The notes beneath the pieces are model-generated. The model ran no database searches. It was not told the DNA's origin and saw only the letters and a program-made list of their open reading frames with translations. Shown here one piece after another: positions 1 through 8,369 of a stretch of DNA of 40,554 bases. Source of the stretch: a bacterium (GTDB taxonomy: Bacteria; Actinomycetota; Acidimicrobiia; Acidimicrobiales; Ilumatobacteraceae); NCBI GenBank assembly GCA_029977615.1, contig JAPOKO010000010.1, positions 1 to 40,554 of the forward strand. Reading direction: 5' to 3'. How positions within the stretch are numbered: position 1 is the stretch's first letter; each line of letters starts with the position of its first letter. A program made the position numbers and the translations under genes.

Positions 1-351
1 CCAACTCACCTTTCGCGAGGAAAATCATCACATTCTGATGGTTGGATGGGTGTTCACAGTGTTGCGCGATGTGTTTCAGCAATCAGTGGTGCGTGCATGG
101 CCTTTCGTCGTTCCGATTTCAATACCGTCGGAGGATTTTCGGAGAACTATCGCGTCTCGTACGCCGACATTGATTTTTGTATGAAACTTGCAGCGCAAGG
201 TCTACGAACAGCATGGACCCCACAATCTCGTGTTTACCATTTTGGAGCGCGCACGCTTGGTGCAACTGAAGACGCAAGTGATTATGCAATGCTGAACAGT
301 CGTTGGGGCCGATTTATCGGTTCTGATGCGTATGCACGAAATAACGCCTAG
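1..351 (+). CDS. Glycosyltransferase family 2 protein, C-terminal part (cut by window start)
   Basis: The frame is open from base 1 to the TAG at 349-351, so only about 116 C-terminal residues are present. The segment SGACMAFRRSDF...GGFSE followed by YADIDFCMKL is the acceptor-side end of a GT-A fold family 2 glycosyltransferase, where the D-x-D/FC region follows a GGF(D/S)E motif. Such enzymes transfer a sugar from a nucleotide-sugar to a glycan or lipid acceptor, usually for surface polysaccharide. The substrate cannot be told from this fragment. It ends 9 bases before the FHA gene on the same strand. An internal ATG at 46 is unlikely to be the start, because coding-like sequence runs on upstream of it. 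Confidence 0.72.
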   Translation, partial: PTHLSRGKSSHSDGWMGVHSVARCVSAISGACMAFRRSDFNTVGGFSENYRVSYADIDFCMKLAAQGLRTAWTPQSRVYHFGARTLGATEDASDYAMLNSRWGRFIGSDAYARNNA

Positions 352-354
352 AAT
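349..354 (+). promoter_or_regulatory. Candidate -10 box (TAGAAT) for a leaderless FHA-protein transcript
   Basis: TAGAAT lies six bases before the GTG at 361, and its TAG is also the stop codon of the upstream glycosyltransferase. There is no Shine-Dalgarno. This spacing would place the transcription start on the G of GTG. No clear -35 is seen, which is common in actinobacterial promoters. Inference only. Confidence 0.4.
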
Positions 355-360
355 AACTAC

Positions 361-996
361 GTGTTTGCGATCGCCCGTCGGCGCGGAATTCGACCTATCA
401 CTATTGGCCGCCAACTCGTTGCGACCATGGACGACATCGCACTTGGCAACAACGGCAAAGTTCCCTCAACATACAAAGTTCTGGTGAGCCCGAGTAATCT
501 TGAATTACTCAGCCCAACATTAAAGCCTCTTGCACACGAGCTTCGTCAAGCCGTTACACATCACGCGACATACGAGGGTTATTCACTTTCTGGCGAAGCA
601 GTCATCACCTTCGAACATGATGAAAATCTTGGGCCATTTGAATGTGCGATCAGGCCTTCCAAGGTGTCTTCGGTGCGCAATGCAACAACCAACCCAGTTG
701 AGGTCAAGCCGGCCGAGCGTCAGATTCACGCCTTGGTGCTGGACGATGGAACTCGATTTGAATTAACCAACGATAAAAACATCATTGGTCGGCAAACTAC
801 GTGCGACATTGTGATTGCAGATCACAATGTAAGCCGTGTTCATGCCGAAATTCGAATTGTTCAAGGAACGTGGCAAATTGATGATCGGGGAAGCACAAAC
901 GGCACCCGGGTGAATGGCACTGTGATCGTTGAACCCACCCCACTTGCATCAGGTGATGTCATTGCTTTTGGTGCAGTGAACATTCGCTTCGAGTGA
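361..996 (+). CDS. fhaA: FhaA-type protein (DUF3662 domain plus C-terminal FHA domain)
   Basis: 211 residues. Residues 8-100 match the DUF3662/FhaA N-terminal domain (GIRPITIGRQL, then a YKVLVSPSNLE strand). Residues 120-211 form an FHA domain with the expected IIGR, VSRVHAEI and DRGSTNGTRVNG motifs; R, S, H and N of this kind bind phosphothreonine. In mycobacteria FhaA is a PknB substrate that binds the phosphorylated MviN pseudokinase and restrains wall synthesis. It sits 28 bases before the PP2C phosphatase, as in the classic fha-pstP-pknB locus. The GTG at 361 is the earliest possible start because a stop lies at 349-351, so the protein lacks about 15-20 residues found at the N-terminus of typical FhaA (the ERRLE...VEG helix). 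A separate FhaB is absent. Confidence 0.85.
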   Translation: MFAIARRRGIRPITIGRQLVATMDDIALGNNGKVPSTYKVLVSPSNLELLSPTLKPLAHELRQAVTHHATYEGYSLSGEAVITFEHDENLGPFECAIRPSKVSSVRNATTNPVEVKPAERQIHALVLDDGTRFELTNDKNIIGRQTTCDIVIADHNVSRVHAEIRIVQGTWQIDDRGSTNGTRVNGTVIVEPTPLASGDVIAFGAVNIRFE

Positions 997-1024
997 ATCG
1001 CCAACACACTCCCGGCGTACTCGC

Positions 1025-2131
1025 ATGATGCTGTTGAAGCACGGAGTTGCAACCGATACGGGAAATGTCCGACCTCAAAATGAAGATGCCTATGTGGCAT
1101 CCGACCAACTATTTGCTGTTGCAGATGGCATGGGTGGCCACAATGCTGGCGAAGTTGCCTCCGCACTGGCCACCACTCTCCTTCTTGAGCGTGCAGCAGG
1201 TCAGACGCTTACCCCAGAGTGGTTCGTAGAAGCGATTACATCGATCAACCGCATCATTCACGAATCCGCAGCCGAAAGCACCGAGCGTCGCGGCATGGGA
1301 ACCACCATTTGTGCATTGGCGTTAGTGCAGCCACACGCAGAAGCCTCAGGTCAACAACAGGTTGCTTTGGCAAACGTTGGCGATTCACGCATTTATTTAA
1401 CGCGCTCTGGCAAGTTCCGTCAGCTCAGTGTTGACCATTCCTACGTGCAAGAACTGGTGACAGAAGGCCTCATTACCGAAGAAGAAGCACGGGTTCACCC
1501 GCGTCGCAATATTGTGACTCGCGCTCTTGGCATTGATGATCGTGTGGCCGTTGACTCGTGGCTAATTCCTCTTTTTTCTGGGGATCGCTTCATCCTGTGT
1601 AGCGACGGACTTGTTGACGAAGTACCAACTGCTGACATCGCAGCACTCGCCGCACAACACCGTGAGCCGCAAATCATTGCAGATGAGCTTGTTGCTCTCG
1701 CAAAACGCAATGGTGGCCGAGACAACATCACGGTGATTGTGGTTGATGCTGTTGGCGATTCAACACCAGCACCCGTTGCTGAACCAGTTGTTGACACTCC
1801 TGCACATCGTTCAAAAAAGCAGTGGCTGATTGGTGTTGGAATAGCTTTGGCGGTACTTATTTCTGTTGTGACTACTGGACGCAACGCTCGATCGGGTTAC
1901 TTTCTTTCGTTTGAGAATGCGTCACAGAACTCATCGGTGTGTATTAATCGTGGTGCAAGTAGCCAAGTGTTGTGGTTTTCGCCAACCCGCGAACTTTGCA
2001 CCGACCTTCAACGCAATGATCTCTCTTCTGTTCATCAACAGCGAATCCGAGAGCACATTCGTTTTTCCTCATTCATTGACGCACAACGACACGTAGAAGC
2101 ACTAAAAGAAATATCCGCGCTCAATGACTAA
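1025..2131 (+). CDS. pstP: PP2C-family protein phosphatase with a membrane anchor (PstP)
   Basis: 368 residues. The PP2C motifs appear in order: ATDTGNVRPQNEDAY, ADGMGG, GMGTTI, ANVGDSR, the HPRRNIVTRALG segment, CSDGL and GGRDNI. These supply the aspartates that bind the two catalytic metal ions. A transmembrane helix (WLIGVGIALAVLISVV) lies near residues 265-285 and is followed by an outside domain of about 85 residues. PstP removes phosphate from PknB and its substrates at the membrane. The ATG at 1028 could be the start instead of 1025. The gene overlaps pknB by 8 bases, so the phosphatase and kinase are probably co-translated. The rodA, pbpA and pknA genes that usually separate them are missing. 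Confidence 0.93.
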   Translation: MMLLKHGVATDTGNVRPQNEDAYVASDQLFAVADGMGGHNAGEVASALATTLLLERAAGQTLTPEWFVEAITSINRIIHESAAESTERRGMGTTICALALVQPHAEASGQQQVALANVGDSRIYLTRSGKFRQLSVDHSYVQELVTEGLITEEEARVHPRRNIVTRALGIDDRVAVDSWLIPLFSGDRFILCSDGLVDEVPTADIAALAAQHREPQIIADELVALAKRNGGRDNITVIVVDAVGDSTPAPVAEPVVDTPAHRSKKQWLIGVGIALAVLISVVTTGRNARSGYFLSFENASQNSSVCINRGASSQVLWFSPTRELCTDLQRNDLSSVHQQRIREHIRFSSFIDAQRHVEALKEISALND

Positions 2132-4001
2132 CGAAAGCATTCCTCTGGTTAACGACCGATACCGAGTTGAGCGGAGTATTGGTCGAGGCGGCATGGCTGA
2201 GGTATTTCTTGCTCGCGACATCTTGCTTGATCGTCCAGTTGCTTTAAAGGTGTTATTTCCCGAGTTCGCAATTGACCCCAATTTTGTTGAACGATTTCGC
2301 CGAGAAGCGCAGTCAGCTGCCGCACTCACCCACCCAAACATTGTTGCTGTGTACGACTGGGGAAAGGTGAATGCCACATATTTCATTGCCATGGAATACG
2401 TCGAAGGAAAAACACTTGCAACATTGTTGAAAGAACGTGGCCCACTAACTCCAACTCATGCATGCGATGTGGTAGCTGAAGTAGCAGCAGCACTCGGCTT
2501 TGCTCATGAGAATGGTGTTATTCACCGAGATATCAAACCCGGCAACATTCTGATTGGCCTTGGTGGTCAAGTGAAAGTCGCCGACTTTGGAATTGCGCGA
2601 GCTCTTGGCTCAAATGTTGACGAAGCGCTTACTGAGATTGGTTCGGTAATGGGAACCGCAACATACCTGTCTCCCGAACAGGCTCAAGGCGCACAACCCG
2701 ACCCACGCAGTGACATTTATTCGCTTGGCGTCATGATGTACGAATTAGTTGCTGGACGGCCACCATTTATAGGAGAGTCTGCGGTTGCCATTGCATATCA
2801 ACATGTTCATAATTTTCCACAACCTCTGCGCGAATTAATCGCTGATTTACCGCGCGGATTCGAATCTGTAGTTGCCAAATGTATGGCAAAAAATGAAATG
2901 CGTCGTTATGACAGCGCTGTGCTCGTACGCGAAGACGTGCGTCGAATTCTTGATGGCGAGGAGACTCTTGCGCTCATTGAGGCTCGTGGTACTGCAAGCT
3001 CGACGAGTCTTTCCGATACCGCCGAGATTCCCACAGTGGTATTGCCTCCACTTGAAGACAGTCTTGAATCCCTTGACCCAAGGAAGCCAGCGACCATGGT
3101 GTTTGGTGGAGCGGTATTAGTAATTGCACTACTCGCCATTGTGGTGTTTGCGGTTCGCTTCATGGGAGGAGGCAGTGAATCAACCCTTCCATCGGTGGTG
3201 AATATGTCTATTGATGCTGCGCAGGCACAGCTCGCTGCACTTGGTCTCACTGTGGTGCAGAACGAAATTCCAAAGGATGGAGTCTCTCCAGGCGTGGTGT
3301 ATGACCAGAGCCCGGCCGCTGGAGAGAGTTTTCAGGCTGGCGACTCAATCACGCTCACCTTTACACCGCGCGCGGGAACCATCATGGTGCCGCCAATTCA
3401 AGGACTGCTATATGACGCTGCGGTTAGCCAAGCAATTGCCGTCGGCTTGACCATTCAAATCATCGAAGAACGCGTTGACCCCACAACACCTGCTGGTCAA
3501 ATCATTTCGCAAGACCCTGCAGCAACCGTGATGCTTCCTGCAGGTGCAGCAATTCGTGTTGTCGTTTCCAAGGGTGGACCAGAAGTTGCCATACCTAACG
3601 TTGAAGGCCAAGTGGTAGAGGCCGCACAACAAGTTCTTGTTGGAGCGCCGTTTTTGCTGAACGTAACGCTTGCAGAAGAAACCAGTTCAACGATTGCCAA
3701 AGGACGCGTCATTCGCACCGACCCCGCAATTGGCACCACCGTTGCTTCTGGCAGCAATGTCACGCTCGTGGTTTCCGGTGGCGGCAATCAATCAACAGTT
3801 CCCGATGTTGCTGGTCAATCCGAGGCTGATGCAAAATCATTACTCAACGCTGCTGGATTGGTGTGGGAAGTTCGCTATCAAAATGTGCCAGCAAGCGATG
3901 AAAATGATGGCTTGGTGATTTCGCAAAGTTTGCAACCCAACACCCAGGTCAACCCAGGTTCAAAAGTGATGTTGATTGTGGGTCGCGCGTTATCGAATTA
4001 A
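2124..4001 (+). CDS. pknB: Ser/Thr protein kinase PknB with four PASTA domains
   Basis: 625 residues. The kinase domain spans about 12-275 with a GRGGMAEVF loop, lysine K42 in [14 protein letters not shown], the metal-binding DFG and [11 protein letters not shown] juxtamembrane segment leads to one helix at about 328-347, and then four PASTA repeats start near SVVNMS, MVPPIQG, IPNVEG and VPDVAG. PASTA repeats sense muropeptides or lipid II outside the cell, and the kinase phosphorylates FhaA, CwlM and division proteins. The start overlaps the end of pstP (ATGACTAA). The stop codon shares a TTAA with the convergent trpG stop. All catalytic residues are present, so activity is expected. Confidence 0.95.
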   Translation: MTNESIPLVNDRYRVERSIGRGGMAEVFLARDILLDRPVALKVLFPEFAIDPNFVERFRREAQSAAALTHPNIVAVYDWGKVNATYFIAMEYVEGKTLATLLKERGPLTPTHACDVVAEVAAALGFAHENGVIHRDIKPGNILIGLGGQVKVADFGIARALGSNVDEALTEIGSVMGTATYLSPEQAQGAQPDPRSDIYSLGVMMYELVAGRPPFIGESAVAIAYQHVHNFPQPLRELIADLPRGFESVVAKCMAKNEMRRYDSAVLVREDVRRILDGEETLALIEARGTASSTSLSDTAEIPTVVLPPLEDSLESLDPRKPATMVFGGAVLVIALLAIVVFAVRFMGGGSESTLPSVVNMSIDAAQAQLAALGLTVVQNEIPKDGVSPGVVYDQSPAAGESFQAGDSITLTFTPRAGTIMVPPIQGLLYDAAVSQAIAVGLTIQIIEERVDPTTPAGQIISQDPAATVMLPAGAAIRVVVSKGGPEVAIPNVEGQVVEAAQQVLVGAPFLLNVTLAEETSSTIAKGRVIRTDPAIGTTVASGSNVTLVVSGGGNQSTVPDVAGQSEADAKSLLNAAGLVWEVRYQNVPASDENDGLVISQSLQPNTQVNPGSKVMLIVGRALSN

Positions 4002-4585
4002 TTTGCGAATGCAGCAACGCGCTGCACAAAGTTGCCGATCATGTCGTGACCCGAAGTAGTCAGAATGCTTTCAGGGTGAAACTGCACTCCCTCAATGTCG
4101 AGTTCGCGGTGACGCACTCCCATAATCATTCCTGATTCTGTTTGTGCAGTTACCTTCAACATTTCTGGAAGTGATTCGCGTTCAATAATCAGCGAGTGAT
4201 ACCTGGTTGCAGGCATCGGGTTTGGTAGACCTGCAAAAACTCCGTCGTTGAAGTGATGAATCGGTGAAGTTTTTCCGTGCAATAACTCGGGTGCTCGCAC
4301 AACGTTTCCTCCGAACACTTGACCAATTGCCTGGTGTCCGAGACATACTCCAAACACAGGGACCTTGCCTGCAAATTCACGAATGGCGTCGCACAGTATT
4401 CCTGCGTCTTCTGGGCGACCAGGACCAGGTGACAACAACACTCCGTCTGGTCGCAATGCAGCAGCATCGTGCACCGACATTTCGTTGTTGCGAATGACAA
4501 CAGGCTCTGTTCCAAGTTCACCCAAGTACTGCACAAGGTTGTACACGAAACTGTCAAAGTTGTCGATCACCAGAATCCGTGTCAC
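3998..4585 (-). CDS. trpG: Anthranilate/aminodeoxychorismate synthase glutaminase subunit
   Basis: 195 residues from the GTG at 4585, which gives the normal N-terminus [13 protein letters not shown]; the frame also extends to an ATG at 4606 that adds seven unlikely residues. This is a class I glutamine amidotransferase: [13 protein letters not shown], the nucleophile in [11 protein letters not shown], and the His-Glu pair in VQFHPES. It releases ammonia from glutamine for TrpE (tryptophan) and/or PabB (folate); as in other Actinobacteria it may serve both. No trpE is nearby. The convergent placement against pknB and the neighbouring crgA repeat the mycobacterial crgA-trpG-pknB order. Confidence 0.92.
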   Translation of the reverse strand: MTRILVIDNFDSFVYNLVQYLGELGTEPVVIRNNEMSVHDAAALRPDGVLLSPGPGRPEDAGILCDAIREFAGKVPVFGVCLGHQAIGQVFGGNVVRAPELLHGKTSPIHHFNDGVFAGLPNPMPATRYHSLIIERESLPEMLKVTAQTESGMIMGVRHRELDIEGVQFHPESILTTSGHDMIGNFVQRVAAFAN

Positions 4586-4634
4586 GCAGTAAGCCTGCCA
4601 GAACAAAGTCTCGGGTCAAACCTCATTTTTGCCC

Positions 4635-4640
4635 TACACT
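4635..4640 (+). promoter_or_regulatory. Candidate -10 box (TACACT) for crgA
   Basis: TACACT lies nine bases before the crgA ATG, with no Shine-Dalgarno between. It fits a leaderless or very short-leader transcript. The -35 is not clear. Confidence 0.3.
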
Positions 4641-4649
4641 GAAAGTCTC

Positions 4650-4994
4650 ATGGCGCCAAACAAACGACGTACCGGCGGACGCACCACTCCAAAGGGAACG
4701 AAACCCAATCATCGCTCGCACGAGACTCATCGTCTTGATCACGCCGACCCGAAATCAATGCACGGCAACAATATTGCTGAAGCCTCGTCGCGTTATACGC
4801 CACCGATTTCCCGCCAAGTACGCGTCAGTCCTCCGTGGGTTCCAATATTGATGTTCGTACTGCTTGGTCTTGGTGCACTCGTTATCTTGTTTTATTACCT
4901 CGGTTTTGTTCCAGGTGGACGCAGCAATTGGTATCGATTCGGCGGACTTGCATGCGTTCTTGGTGGTCTGTTTACTGCCACCAAATATCACTAG
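4650..4994 (+). CDS. crgA: Cell division protein CrgA
   Basis: 114 residues from the ATG at 4650 (a TTG at 4629 would add seven). A basic, polar cytoplasmic tail (KRRTGGRTTPKGTK) precedes two transmembrane helices at about residues 57-77 and 90-110, linked by a short loop holding PGGRSNWYRFGG; the end is TATKYH. The VSPPWVP before helix 1, the tryptophan in the loop and the final (K/R)(Y/W)H fit CrgA, a small divisome protein that interacts with FtsZ, FtsQ, FtsI and CwsA in Actinobacteria. The N-terminal tail is longer than in mycobacterial CrgA. Its place beside trpG and pknB supports the call. Confidence 0.85.
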   Translation: MAPNKRRTGGRTTPKGTKPNHRSHETHRLDHADPKSMHGNNIAEASSRYTPPISRQVRVSPPWVPILMFVLLGLGALVILFYYLGFVPGGRSNWYRFGGLACVLGGLFTATKYH

Positions 4995-4997
4995 CCC

Positions 4998-5255
4998 TCA
5001 ATCAATAGGGGCAACGAAGTCCATATCTTCTAGGCAGTGCCGCGGAGGCGGAGGGTCTTGGTCTGGTGCCATCACCATGCGTAGTTCCACGCCACATACG
5101 CCACAGCGATAACGCACGTTAATACGGCGCATTTCTCCAGCTGGAGGAGGTGCCGGCAACGGCGAAGTCATACTGCGCAACATGCCAATACCGGTGCGCC
5201 AAATAATCATTAGCAAGAACACGCCAATAAGGAACCAGATGATGGTCCCGAACAT
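4998..5255 (-). CDS. Small membrane-anchored zinc-finger-like protein, function unknown
   Basis: 85 residues. An N-terminal helix (about residues 3-20, IIWFLIGVFLLMIIW) is followed by a proline-rich linker and a short domain with RYRCGVCGVELRM and later PPRHC. CxxC plus H-C looks like a degenerate zinc ribbon, with the domain probably facing the cytoplasm. I recognise it only as a conserved actinobacterial hypothetical type. It begins 14 bases after the thiolase stop and ends 3 bases from the convergent crgA stop, so it is likely co-transcribed with the thiolase. Confidence 0.7.
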   Translation of the reverse strand: MFGTIIWFLIGVFLLMIIWRTGIGMLRSMTSPLPAPPPAGEMRRINVRYRCGVCGVELRMVMAPDQDPPPPRHCLEDMDFVAPID

Positions 5256-5269
5256 CTACGTAGCCCTGT

Positions 5270-6436
5270 TTAGAGGCGTTCGATGATCGTGGCGTTGGCC
5301 ATGCCGCCGCCTTCACACATGGTTTGTAAACCGTAACGACCACCGGTGCGCTCAAGTTCGTTCAACAATGTGGTCATGAGGCGTGCGCCGGATGCGCCAA
5401 GTGGGTGGCCGAGCGCAATTGCTCCACCGTTCACATTTACTTTGCTCATGTCTGGGTGCAATTCTTTTTCCCATGCCAAGACAACTGATGCAAACGCTTC
5501 GTTAATTTCAACAAGGTCGATGTCGTCCATGGTGAGTCCTGCGCGCTCCAACACTTTCTTTGTTGCTGGAATTGGTGCGGTCAACATGTAGCGCGGATCT
5601 TCAGCGGCCATGGCGAATTGCACAAATCGTGCGCGTGGCTTCAATCCGAGTTGCTTTGCCTTTTCTTCGCTCATAATGAGCAGTGCTGCAGAACCGTCAG
5701 TGATTTGTGATGAGTTACCAGCAGTAACGCGACCGCCCTCTTCTACTGGACGGAAGGAAGGCTTCAGTTTTCCGAGTGATTCCATGGTGGTGTCACGAAG
5801 ACCTTCGTCTTGGCTCATCATGTTGCCTTCGGCGTCTAGCACCGGAATGATTTCGTTTTGGAAACGACCTTCGCGCGTTGCGCGTGCGGCGTACTCCTGT
5901 GAACGAACACCAAATGCATCAAGTTCATCGCGGCTGATGTTCCACTTTTCGGCAATCATTTCTGCCGAGATACCTTGACCAACAAGACCACCTGCTGCTT
6001 CGTAACGTGCTTGCACGCGTGGGCCGAATGGGAAACCAAAGTTGCGATCGGCAACCGATGCACCCATTGGTACTCGCGACATCACTTCAACACCGTTGGC
6101 AACAACAATGTCGTATGCACCAGCAATAACACCCTGGGCTGCAAAGTGCGCTGCTTGCTGACTTGAACCGCACTGGCGGTCAATGGTCGTGCCAGGAACG
6201 GTGTCTGGCCATCCTGCGGCAAGAACTGCGTTGCGTGCAACGTTGAGACTCTGCTCACCAACTTGCATCACACAACCCATCACCACGTCATCAATAAGTG
6301 CAGGATCGAGATCATTGCGCTGAACAAGCTGTTGCATGATCTCTGACGCGAGATCGACTGGGTGCCAGTTCTTCAACTTGCCATTGCGGCGTCCGAGTGG
6401 GCTGCGAATTGCATCAACAATTACTGCATTAATCAT
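5270..6436 (-). CDS. Acetyl-CoA acetyltransferase / 3-ketoacyl-CoA thiolase
   Basis: 388 residues from the ATG at 6436, chosen because AGGAGA lies 6-7 bases upstream; the open frame continues to 6553 but would run into tRNA-Ala. Thiolase signatures are complete: the acylated cysteine in DRQCGSSQQA, NEAFA, the GGAIALGHPLGASG histidine loop and the second cysteine in CEGGGMANA. The enzyme cleaves 3-ketoacyl-CoA, or condenses two acetyl-CoA. Chain-length preference cannot be read from the sequence. It stands alone without other beta-oxidation genes. Confidence 0.93.
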   Translation of the reverse strand: MINAVIVDAIRSPLGRRNGKLKNWHPVDLASEIMQQLVQRNDLDPALIDDVVMGCVMQVGEQSLNVARNAVLAAGWPDTVPGTTIDRQCGSSQQAAHFAAQGVIAGAYDIVVANGVEVMSRVPMGASVADRNFGFPFGPRVQARYEAAGGLVGQGISAEMIAEKWNISRDELDAFGVRSQEYAARATREGRFQNEIIPVLDAEGNMMSQDEGLRDTTMESLGKLKPSFRPVEEGGRVTAGNSSQITDGSAALLIMSEEKAKQLGLKPRARFVQFAMAAEDPRYMLTAPIPATKKVLERAGLTMDDIDLVEINEAFASVVLAWEKELHPDMSKVNVNGGAIALGHPLGASGARLMTTLLNELERTGGRYGLQTMCEGGGMANATIIERL

Positions 6437-6491
6437 GACTGTCTCCTTACGGTTGTAGGACAAGCGTAATGCGAAGGAGCCTGAAGCGTAT

Positions 6492-6568
6492 TGGTGGAGA
6501 CGATGGGACTCGAACCCACGACCCTCTGCTTGCAAAGCAGATGCTCTAGCCAACTGAGCTACGTCCCC
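6492..6568 (-). tRNA. tRNA-Ala (anticodon TGC), CCA encoded
   Basis: On the minus strand the acceptor strands GGGGACG and CGTCTCC pair with one G-T wobble. The D arm begins TAGCTCAGTTGG, the anticodon stem-loop is CTGCTTTGCAAGCAG with anticodon TGC, and the T arm contains GTGGGTTCGAGTCCCAT. The discriminator A is followed by an encoded CCA (rc of 6492-6494). Without CCA the gene ends at 6495. The thiolase gene follows 55 bases downstream on the same strand. Confidence 0.97.
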
Positions 6569-6583
6569 GTACGGCGGTCACTA

Positions 6584-6589
6584 AGGGTA
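6584..6589 (-). promoter_or_regulatory. Candidate -10 box (TACCCT) for tRNA-Ala
   Basis: TACCCT on the minus strand ends 15 bases before the tRNA 5' end, a suitable distance for a short precursor leader. No good -35 is visible. The stretch 6569-6669 is otherwise the divergent promoter space for tRNA-Ala and the MgtE-domain gene. Confidence 0.3.
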
Positions 6590-6656
6590 GCGGTTGAAGT
6601 GGCCAACACTCCACATGGCCATCGTTAAATCACGGGCTTCGCCAAACAGTCGCAGG

Positions 6657-6662
6657 TAGCCT
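6657..6662 (+). promoter_or_regulatory. Candidate -10 box (TAGCCT) for the MgtE-domain gene
   Basis: TAGCCT lies seven bases before the ATG at 6670 and no Shine-Dalgarno is present, which fits leaderless initiation. Confidence 0.3.
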
Positions 6663-6669
6663 TCGGTAC

Positions 6670-7893
6670 ATGGTCGGCGAACTCATTTACGCATTTCGGG
6701 TCATGCGCCTGCCTCTTCTCGACACAGGCGGGGCCCCCATCGGCAAGATCGACGACATAGTGGTGGTCTCTGGCCGCGCCACCGAGGCCCCTCGCGTGCT
6801 GGGTTTCGTTGCTACCAGCCAGCGCCGCAGCATTTTTGTCAGCGCCAGCCGTATTGCTTCACTCGATAATTCCGGAGCCCGACTGAAGTCGTGGGACGTT
6901 GACCTCAACCCATTTCGCGCCCGCGACGGCGAGCGTTTGCTTGGTCGCGAAATTCTGGATCAAAAAATGGGCGATGAAACTGTCAGTGACGTCGCACTTG
7001 CATTTCAGTCCGGACGTAACCCGGGTTGGCACATCACTAAAGTTCGACTTGCAAAGCGCAGTTTGTTAAATCCGCGTCCAAGTTATCGACTTGTCGATTG
7101 GGAGCACATTGCTCACATGTTTGCGCCGCAAACTGCAATGGCTGCAGAAGCTGCTCGATTGCGGGACATGCACCCAAGCGATGTTGCTGCTGTCATTCGC
7201 GCACTTCCACTTGAACAACGCCGACTAGTCGCCGCTGCAATGGATGACGAGCGTCTGGCTGATGTACTTGAAGAACTGCCAGAAGATGAGCAGTTGCGCT
7301 TGATTGAAGGCCTTGATATGGAGCGTTTGACCAATGTGTTCGAAGAAATGGAATTCGACGACTTGGCCGACCTGCTTGCACAAATGCCTGGCGAACAACG
7401 TAGTCGCGTACTTGAGGCCATGGATGACGACGATGCCGAAACCATGCGTCAATTGTTGTCGTATGCCGAAGGCACTGCAGGTTCGCTGATGACACCAGAC
7501 ATCATTGTGATGTCCCCCGATGCAACGGTTGCCGATGCGCTTGCTCGAATTCGCGAGCCAGAAATTTTGGTTTCGATTGCTGCACAGGTTTTTGTTGCTC
7601 ATGCGCCGCACTATCCACCAACAGGAACATATTTAGGTGTGGTTCATTTCCAGCGATTGCTTCGTGAATCACCACAACTGACTCTTGGTCAGTGTGTAGA
7701 AATGGAAGCAACCATTAGTCCAACCATGACCGAACGCGAAGTTGCTGAACGACTTGCTTCGTATAACTTGCTTGCTGTTGCTGTGTGCGACGCGAACAAT
7801 CGCCTTCTTGGCGCAATCACGGTTGACGACGTACTTGACCGAACACTGCCCGCTAACTGGCGTCGTCGTCCAATAGCTGGAGCAACATCATGA
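6670..7893 (+). CDS. Soluble MgtE N-domain/CBS protein with PRC-barrel-like N-terminus
   Basis: 407 residues with no transmembrane helix. Residues 10-130 contain two PRC-barrel-like strand sets (LPLLDTGGAPIGKIDDIVVV; LLGREILDQKMGDETVSDVAL). Residues 145-270 are the acidic helical repeat of the MgtE N domain (VIRALPLEQRR, DVLEELPEDEQ, FEEMEFDDLADLLAQMP). Residues 275-395 hold a CBS pair (GSLMTPDIIVMSPDATVADAL; LLGAITVDDVLD). In MgtE magnesium channels these two domains sense cytosolic Mg2+ and gate the pore; here the pore domain is missing. The next gene overlaps by four bases (ATGA) and encodes a DUF1003 membrane protein. The same pairing is known in mycobacteria. A Mg2+-sensing role is inference. 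Confidence 0.85.
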   Translation: MVGELIYAFRVMRLPLLDTGGAPIGKIDDIVVVSGRATEAPRVLGFVATSQRRSIFVSASRIASLDNSGARLKSWDVDLNPFRARDGERLLGREILDQKMGDETVSDVALAFQSGRNPGWHITKVRLAKRSLLNPRPSYRLVDWEHIAHMFAPQTAMAAEAARLRDMHPSDVAAVIRALPLEQRRLVAAAMDDERLADVLEELPEDEQLRLIEGLDMERLTNVFEEMEFDDLADLLAQMPGEQRSRVLEAMDDDDAETMRQLLSYAEGTAGSLMTPDIIVMSPDATVADALARIREPEILVSIAAQVFVAHAPHYPPTGTYLGVVHFQRLLRESPQLTLGQCVEMEATISPTMTEREVAERLASYNLLAVAVCDANNRLLGAITVDDVLDRTLPANWRRRPIAGATS

Positions 7894-8369
7894 AGCGCAG
7901 CGATCTCGCACGTCCTCGCAAGCGCCGCCCGGTACTTGGTATTCACTACGACCCGGATGCTTTCGGTCAATTCAGTGAAACGATTGCTCGCAACTTGGGT
8001 TCTGCACGGTTTCTTTTGGTGCAGACCGTGTTGGTCATCTTTTGGGTCATTCTCAACGTTGCATTCCTTGCGTTGCAGTGGGACCCATACCCTTTCATTT
8101 TGTTAAATCTGATGTTTTCGGTGCAAGCCGCTTATGCAGCGCCGCTCATTTTGCTCGCCCAAAACCGTCAAGAAATTCGCGACCGCCGACAAGCAGAAAC
8201 TGACCGGGCAATGGCAGCTGCAACACAAGCAAATGCTGAGTTTCTTGCTCGCGAACTTGCCAGTGTGCGGTTTGCCTTGTCGAATGTGGTGACAGTCGAC
8301 GAACTACGCGATCAGATTGAGGTGCTTATTCGCGCACTCGACGAATCGCGTCAATCACCGCAGCAGTAA
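7890..8369 (+). CDS. DUF1003 membrane protein
   Basis: 159 residues. An N-terminal polar stretch (HYDPDAFGQFSETIARNLGS) leads to two helices at about residues 45-66 and 72-92 (FLLVQTVLVIFWVILNVAF; YPFILLNLMFSVQAAYAAPL), then NRQEIRDRRQAETDR and a C-terminal helical tail. DP...F...A...GS, FW and the AP-ILLAQNRQ motif are typical of DUF1003. The start overlaps the stop of the MgtE-domain gene, so the two are translationally coupled and may act together. The molecular function is not established. The 3' end overlaps the convergent hydrolase gene by 44 bases. Confidence 0.85.
   Translation: MKRSDLARPRKRRPVLGIHYDPDAFGQFSETIARNLGSARFLLVQTVLVIFWVILNVAFLALQWDPYPFILLNLMFSVQAAYAAPLILLAQNRQEIRDRRQAETDRAMAAATQANAEFLARELASVRFALSNVVTVDELRDQIEVLIRALDESRQSPQQ

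Noticed and set aside
6437..6553. N-terminal extension of the thiolase frame
   Set aside because: It would translate tRNA-Ala; a good Shine-Dalgarno precedes the ATG at 6436.
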